This document shows, in pieces, positions 60,118 through 64,000 of a stretch of 64,000 nucleotides of DNA (positions are counted from its first letter, which is position 1; each line of letters begins with the position of its first letter). The translations under genes and the position numbers were made by a program. Origin of the DNA: an uncultured Eggerthellaceae bacterium (GTDB lineage Bacteria; Actinomycetota; Coriobacteriia; Coriobacteriales; Eggerthellaceae); assembly GCA_958452575.1 (NCBI GenBank), contig CAUDUM010000002.1, positions 310,001-374,000 on the forward strand. The letters are read 5' to 3'. The notes beneath the pieces were generated by a model. That model had not been told where the DNA came from and searched no databases. It saw nothing but the letters and a program-made list of their open reading frames with translations.

Positions 60118-61415
60118 GACGACACCTCCCCTCCGGCGCCGATTCCAGCCTCCTTCGACAGCGCTTCGATCCATTCGGGCACGCGCCACCAGACAACATC
60201 CCCCGTCGCTTCGTCGCGGGAGAAAACCGGCAGCGCGATGCAGCGCCGCGCCTCCTCGTCGAACATCAGCTGGGCGGCGGACGCGACGCGACGCGATCCG
60301 TCGGCGCAACGCTCCACCTGAACCACCAGGTCAAGGGCATGCGCGATGTTCTCCTCGATAACATCGATCGGAAGATCGGCCCCAAAGCGAACGAGCATCG
60401 CCAGACGCGACACGGCCTCCTCCGGCGAGTTCGCATGCAGCGTCGTCAACGATCCGTCGTGGCCGGTGTTCATCGCCTGCAGCATGTCGAGCGCCTCGGC
60501 GCCGCGGCATTCGCCCACGATGATGCGGTCGGGCCTCATGCGCAGCGCGTTGGCCACCAGATCCCGGATCGTCACCTCGCCGACTCCCTCGGCGTTGCGC
60601 GGACGCGCCTCCAAGCGCACGACATGGGGATGCTCCAAGAAGCGCAGCTCGGCGGAGTCCTCGATGGTGATGATCCGCTCGCTTTGGGATATCTCGCACG
60701 AAAGCGCGTTGAGCAGCGTCGTCTTGCCGCTGCCGGTGCCACCGGATACGGCGATGCTGCGCCGCGTGCGCACCGTCCACGACAAAAAGCTCCTCACCGA
60801 GGCGGGAATCGAACCCATCGACTCCATCTCTTCCAACGTGATCACCTTCTCGGTGAATTTGCGGATGGTGAGCAGCGGGCCGTCAAGCGCCAAAGGAGGG
60901 ATGACGGCGTGCACGCGATGCCCCTCGGGAAGACGCGCGTCGACCATCGGCGATGCCTCATCGATGCGCCTCCCAAGAGGCCCGAGGATCCGGTCGATGA
61001 GCGCGCGCAGCTGCGCCGCATCCGAAAACGCCTGGGAGCTGCGATGCAGGACGCCCTCGCTCTCATAGAAAACGGATCCTGGGCCGTTCACCATGATCTC
61101 GGTGATCCGCTCGTCGTTGAGCATTCCCTCCAAGGGGCCGAATCCGAACACCTCGTCGACAAGGCGCTCGACAAGATCGTTGCGCGAAACGGACGGGATG
61201 CCAACCCAAACGGGATCCTCGAACACCTGTCGGCAAGCGCTGCGCAGCTCGTTTTTGGCACGCTGGGGATTCGAAGAAGCGATGGCGGCGATCTCCTCGA
61301 CCGAGACGATCCGCCGCACCTGGTCGCGCAGCATGTCCAGATCGTCCCCATCGCGCACGCCCCCGGATAGGGCCTTGTCGTTTCCGGCACGTTGAACACG
61401 TTCGAGAAGACTCAT
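60087..61415 (-). CDS. tadA: Tad pilus assembly ATPase TadA/CpaF
   Basis: 442 residues, ATG at 61415 overlapping tadZ. The T4 pilus-type ATPase motifs are complete: Walker A GGTGSGKTTLLNA at about 223-235, the Asp box IITIEDSAELRF, Walker B MRPDRIIVGECRGAEALDML and the His box TGHDGSLTTLHANSPEEA. It powers both assembly and retraction of Flp pili from the cytoplasmic face. Confidence 0.96.
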   Translation of the reverse strand: MSLLERVQRAGNDKALSGGVRDGDDLDMLRDQVRRIVSVEEIAAIASSNPQRAKNELRSACRQVFEDPVWVGIPSVSRNDLVERLVDEVFGFGPLEGMLNDERITEIMVNGPGSVFYESEGVLHRSSQAFSDAAQLRALIDRILGPLGRRIDEASPMVDARLPEGHRVHAVIPPLALDGPLLTIRKFTEKVITLEEMESMGSIPASVRSFLSWTVRTRRSIAVSGGTGSGKTTLLNALSCEISQSERIITIEDSAELRFLEHPHVVRLEARPRNAEGVGEVTIRDLVANALRMRPDRIIVGECRGAEALDMLQAMNTGHDGSLTTLHANSPEEAVSRLAMLVRFGADLPIDVIEENIAHALDLVVQVERCADGSRRVASAAQLMFDEEARRCIALPVFSRDEATGDVVWWRVPEWIEALSKEAGIGAGGEVSSWAASLRWAA

Positions 61416-62767
61416 GAGAAGACCTTCTTCCTTCTGCAGCGGCGTTTACGGCGGGATTTCCCGGCTAAGAGGGCATCGGCCGATCCGGCATCCTCGCCCG
61501 AGGAGGGCAAGACGCCCGCCAAGAAGCCGTCCAGGCTCCTTGCCAGGGGATTGCCCGCCTCGATCAGATCCATCGGACGGCCTTCCGACATAACCTCCTC
61601 GACCTCCGCCCCGCCATCGGCAAGCTCGATCGTCTGCGCTCCGCGAAGCGCGCACGAAACGTCTATGGAGGTGAGAGGGGTTCCTTTGGCGCAGAAGTTG
61701 AGCGCAAAGAGGAACGGCCCGACGGCGATGCCGCATCGTGCGCACAGATCGAGCGCGCGACGGCAGGCCGCGATGGAGGATCCCCGTTGATCGATGAGGA
61801 ACAGCGCTTTGGAGCAGCGCTCCAGCAGCACCGCGTGCTGCTCGGCCCAGGCCGCCCCGGTGTTGACCACCACGATGTCGAACATGCCCCTCAAAGCATC
61901 CAGCAAGGAGGAGGCGCGCTGGGCGATGGACTCCGCTTCCTCGAGATGACGCGGGGATCCCAGCACGGCGGGCATGCCAGCAGCCGGCGCGAGCTGCGCC
62001 AAGCGCGCCGGATCGGCCAAGACGTCGTCGATCCCCAGCGCATCCGGCATGCCGACCAGCTCGCGGACGTCGCCGAACTGCAGATCAAAATCCACAAGCA
62101 GCGTTTTGAAGCCGCGCCTTTGCGCCAGCAGCGCCAAAAGGACCGCGACGGTGCTCTTTCCCGCTCCGCCGCTGCCGCTCACTATGGGAAGCAACAGCGC
62201 ATCCGCCGAGGCATTCGGCGCCGCCGGGAACTCGATCATCTGGTTGTCGACGACGACCGTGGGCACTTCGGAAGGCTTGGGGCGCGACGCCTTGGGGCGG
62301 GGATCGGGAGGGATCACCGCTACCGGCTCCTCGGGCTGAAAAAGCGGACCCGATTCATGGATACCGGACAAAGCCGACCCATCTTGGGGCGGAGGCGGCG
62401 TCGATCGGACGCGTTTGAACGCGGCGTAGCGCGTGACGAACGCCTGCTGCGTGAGGGTGGCGTCGATGCCCGCCGCCGAAGCGCGGCTGAGCAGCGAGCC
62501 GGTCCCTTGGAACGACACGAGGCAGACGCGCAGGTCGCCCCGGTCTCCCTTGATCGTCGCGGCCAGGTTGATAGGCTCGATGTCGTCGCAGGACACCACC
62601 CACACCTCATCGACCATGCGGTCGTTGCGCAGGAACGCACGCGCCTCCGATCCCGAGGAGAACAGGCGCATCCACTGCTGCGCGAACAGCTTCTCCTCGT
62701 CAAGCCCGATAAGCTCGGGGTGGGCCATGCTCGTCTCATCGACGCAAAGCGCCACCAAGGGGATCAT
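61412..62767 (-). CDS. tadZ: TadZ/CpaE-like ParA-type ATPase
   Basis: 451 residues, ATG at 62767 overlapping cpaB. An N-terminal receiver-like domain (about 1-115, LFAQQWMRLFSSGSEARAFL) lacks the phospho-acceptor site. A Pro-rich linker leads to a ParA/MinD domain: SGSGGAGKSTVAVLLALLAQ (deviant Walker A) at about 197-216, DFDLQFGDV and VVVNTGAAWAEQHAVLLERC. TadZ marks the pole or site where the pilus machine assembles. The C-terminus ends in a Lys/Arg cluster. Confidence 0.9.
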   Translation of the reverse strand: MIPLVALCVDETSMAHPELIGLDEEKLFAQQWMRLFSSGSEARAFLRNDRMVDEVWVVSCDDIEPINLAATIKGDRGDLRVCLVSFQGTGSLLSRASAAGIDATLTQQAFVTRYAAFKRVRSTPPPPQDGSALSGIHESGPLFQPEEPVAVIPPDPRPKASRPKPSEVPTVVVDNQMIEFPAAPNASADALLLPIVSGSGGAGKSTVAVLLALLAQRRGFKTLLVDFDLQFGDVRELVGMPDALGIDDVLADPARLAQLAPAAGMPAVLGSPRHLEEAESIAQRASSLLDALRGMFDIVVVNTGAAWAEQHAVLLERCSKALFLIDQRGSSIAACRRALDLCARCGIAVGPFLFALNFCAKGTPLTSIDVSCALRGAQTIELADGGAEVEEVMSEGRPMDLIEAGNPLARSLDGFLAGVLPSSGEDAGSADALLAGKSRRKRRCRRKKVFS

Positions 62768-63462
62768 CGTCCATCCTCCTTTCCGTCGGAAGTCTCGTCG
62801 CGCGCATCCGTCTCGTCGGCGCTATGCGCCGTTGACGACGGAAGGGCGAAATACAGCTCAGACTTCTGGGAGGCGTCGATGACCTCCTGGACGGATTCGG
62901 GGGCAACCGCCACCGTCACCCAGGACAGTTCCGCCGCCCCCTCGGATCCGGTCGAACTCGTCGCAAGCACCAGGACGTCGCTGGCAAGCAGAGCGGTCGA
63001 TGTGCCGCCCGACGCGTACAGGTCGGCCGTCGATCCGGCGGCAAGCGATCCGCCCACCGCCTGGACATCCGCCGCCGGCACGCTGACTGCGGCGAGGCCG
63101 TCCGGCACATCCAGCGACGTCCCCTGCCCCTCGAAGCGCTTGAGCACAACGACCTCGCCTTCCATGATCGGGGTCGAAGGGGCCTTCCCCTCAACCTCCT
63201 CGATCGAACGCGCCGCGTCGGCGGGAAGCAGGTCGGCGATCCACATTTTGGTTTCAAGATCGCCGGCTTCGACGGCACGGCCTGCGGGGAGGTCGCGCGC
63301 CGCAACGCATACCTCGATCTGCTCTCCGCCGTAGCGCTCCAACGCTTCGGCGCGGGCAGCATCCGCCTCGCTGCGCACGCCATGCATGTACAAGGCGACG
63401 CATACCGCGCACAGCACGCCGCAAGCGGCCGACGCCGCCATCGTCGTTTTCCTACGCCCCAT
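62764..63462 (-). CDS. cpaB: CpaB/RcpC-type pilus protein with SAF domain
   Basis: 232 residues from the ATG at 63462 (GGAAGG eight bases upstream). A membrane helix at about 8-28 (MAASAACGVLCAVCVALYMH) is followed by the SAF domain (VCVAARDLPAGRAVEAGDLETKM) and an extracellular part. CpaB/RcpC stabilises the pilus at the surface; in monoderms it is one of the few extracellular Tad parts. It is the first gene of the Tad operon. Confidence 0.9.
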   Translation of the reverse strand: MGRRKTTMAASAACGVLCAVCVALYMHGVRSEADAARAEALERYGGEQIEVCVAARDLPAGRAVEAGDLETKMWIADLLPADAARSIEEVEGKAPSTPIMEGEVVVLKRFEGQGTSLDVPDGLAAVSVPAADVQAVGGSLAAGSTADLYASGGTSTALLASDVLVLATSSTGSEGAAELSWVTVAVAPESVQEVIDASQKSELYFALPSSTAHSADETDARDETSDGKEDGR

Positions 63463-63613
63463 GAGCGTTCCTTCCGCCCGATCTTGCAGCGCGCCGAGCG
63501 CGACTGCTTCCTGCAGGCAAGAAGTGTCCCGCCGCCGCAATCCGCAGCGGTCTCACGCAAGCCGCGCTATTCAGATGCAAAGGAGGAGCGAAAACCTGAT
63601 GGCTCAAACGAAA

Positions 63614-63660
63614 ATCCGCCGCGGATCCCACGCCGATCCGCGGCGGATCCAACGCCGATC
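63614..63660. repeat. Direct and inverted repeats upstream of the Tad operon
   Basis: CGGATCCCACGCCGATC (63622-63638) is repeated at 63644-63660 with one change, period 22. ATCCGCCGCGGAT (63614-63626) and its complement (63636-63648) form an inverted repeat over the same bases. A third partial copy follows at about 63663. The 63463-63743 region has no gene, and this is the best candidate for a regulatory site of cpaB. Confidence 0.6.
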
Positions 63661-63743
63661 TAGCGCGGATATCCCATGACGGACCGCCGTAGCGGCGCGG
63701 TCGATCACCGCGCAACAGCCCCGCAAACGGGCTTCCGCTAGCC

Positions 63744-63782
63744 GAAAAAACAAAAAAGCCATCGGGCAAACAGCCCGATGGC
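63744..63782 (-). terminator. Intrinsic terminator of tRNA-Val
   Basis: Minus strand GCCATCGGGC pairs perfectly with GCCCGATGGC around TGTTT and runs into TTTTTTGTTTTTTC. It begins 12 bases after the tRNA. Confidence 0.93.
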
Positions 63783-63794
63783 CTGCGGTTTCAA

Positions 63795-63869
63795 TGGTGG
63801 GCGATGAGGGATTTGAACCCCCGACCTTGACCTTGTAAGGGTCCTGCGCTCCCGCTGCGCCAATCGCCC
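63795..63869 (-). tRNA. tRNA-Val (anticodon TAC), CCA encoded
   Basis: 75 nt with CCA at 63795-63797. The acceptor GGGCGAT pairs with ATCGCCC, discriminator A. The anticodon loop reads CTTACAA, giving TAC, which reads valine GTA and GTG codons. The D loop (TGGCGCAGCGGGAGCGC) and TPsiC loop (GGGGGTTCAAATCCC) are intact. Confidence 0.95.
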
Positions 63870-63959
63870 GGATGCCGCCGCCCGCCGAAGATGCCGGCGC
63901 GGCGAAGCGGGGACCATTTTCGCACACCGCCCGCGCGGTGGCAACCGAAGCGGCGGTGC

Positions 63960-63989
63960 GTTATAGTTGATCGGCTCGGCACCGAGCCG
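63960..63989 (-). promoter_or_regulatory. Candidate promoter and palindrome upstream of tRNA-Val
   Basis: TATAAC on the minus strand (63965-63960) is about 90 bases ahead of the tRNA. Next to it, CGGCTCGG-CA-CCGAGCCG (63972-63989) is a perfect palindrome. The window ends here, so the gene upstream is unseen. Confidence 0.4.
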
Positions 63990-64000
63990 CCATCGGGCAT

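Noticed and set aside
63614..63660. CRISPR-like repeats
   Set aside because: Only two full copies with a 5-base spacer; no cas genes. Treated as an operator candidate.

Overview
The window is high-GC DNA with dense, mostly minus-strand operons. Gene content points to an anaerobic, monoderm actinobacterium of the class Coriobacteriia, most likely the Eggerthellaceae (inferred from gene content, not proven). Signs of this are a Tad pilus locus with no outer-membrane secretin, AgrC/LytTR-type signalling, a surface protein with an LAKTG sorting signal, a MobB-MobA fusion, ferredoxin-type proteins and encoded tRNA CCA ends.

Layout. 1-5.3 kb: a lipoprotein with a guanine-deaminase domain, two XRE regulators (one with a TipAS domain), a GNAT acetyltransferase, TrmB and an ankyrin membrane protein. 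5.8-9.2 kb: an unknown protein, an iron-type alcohol dehydrogenase and an aldehyde dehydrogenase. 9.2-11.8 kb: a multi-cluster Fe-S protein and mobBA. 12.1-15.7 kb: dnaX-ybaB-recR. 15.8-20.3 kb: a wall-anchored surface protein and a three-gene AgrC/LytTR signalling operon in which the phospho-acceptor His and the ATPase seem to sit on different proteins. 20.4-23.7 kb: a DedA protein, the SRP RNA gene, a TetR regulator and the radical SAM gene diverging from it. 24.2-32.4 kb: aspS, two coupled YhgE/Pip membrane proteins, hisS. 32.6-36.0 kb: an unrecognised 987-residue TPR protein behind a PadR regulator. 36.1-37.2 kb: a two-gene zeta/COG4185-type kinase module with a strong promoter and a perfect palindromic operator. 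37.3-40.3 kb: leuCDB. 40.4-44.9 kb: a peptidoglycan-binding-domain protein, a polyprenyl synthase, tRNA-Leu, a Ppx/GppA phosphatase and an FtsB/DivIC protein. 45.1-49.6 kb: a DtxR-type regulator and the feoA-feoA-feoB-Cys-rich operon, with related candidate operators. 49.8-52.4 kb: a deformylase-like protein lacking the catalytic Glu, thrC and a ModE-like regulator. 52.4-63.5 kb: a complete Tad/Flp pilus operon (cpaB, tadZ, tadA, tadB, tadC, flp, TadE/TadG-like proteins, DUF192, prepilin peptidase). 63.8 kb: tRNA-Val with its terminator.

The genes most worth a second look are the split kinase pair, the kinase/HTH module at 36.1-37.2 kb, the lipoprotein deaminase with a possible second internal start, the deformylase-like protein and the 987-residue protein. 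Several intergenic inverted repeats recur through the window, including a 31-34 bp hairpin element seen four times. Long plus-strand open frames across the minus-strand operons are GC-driven shadows and were left out.
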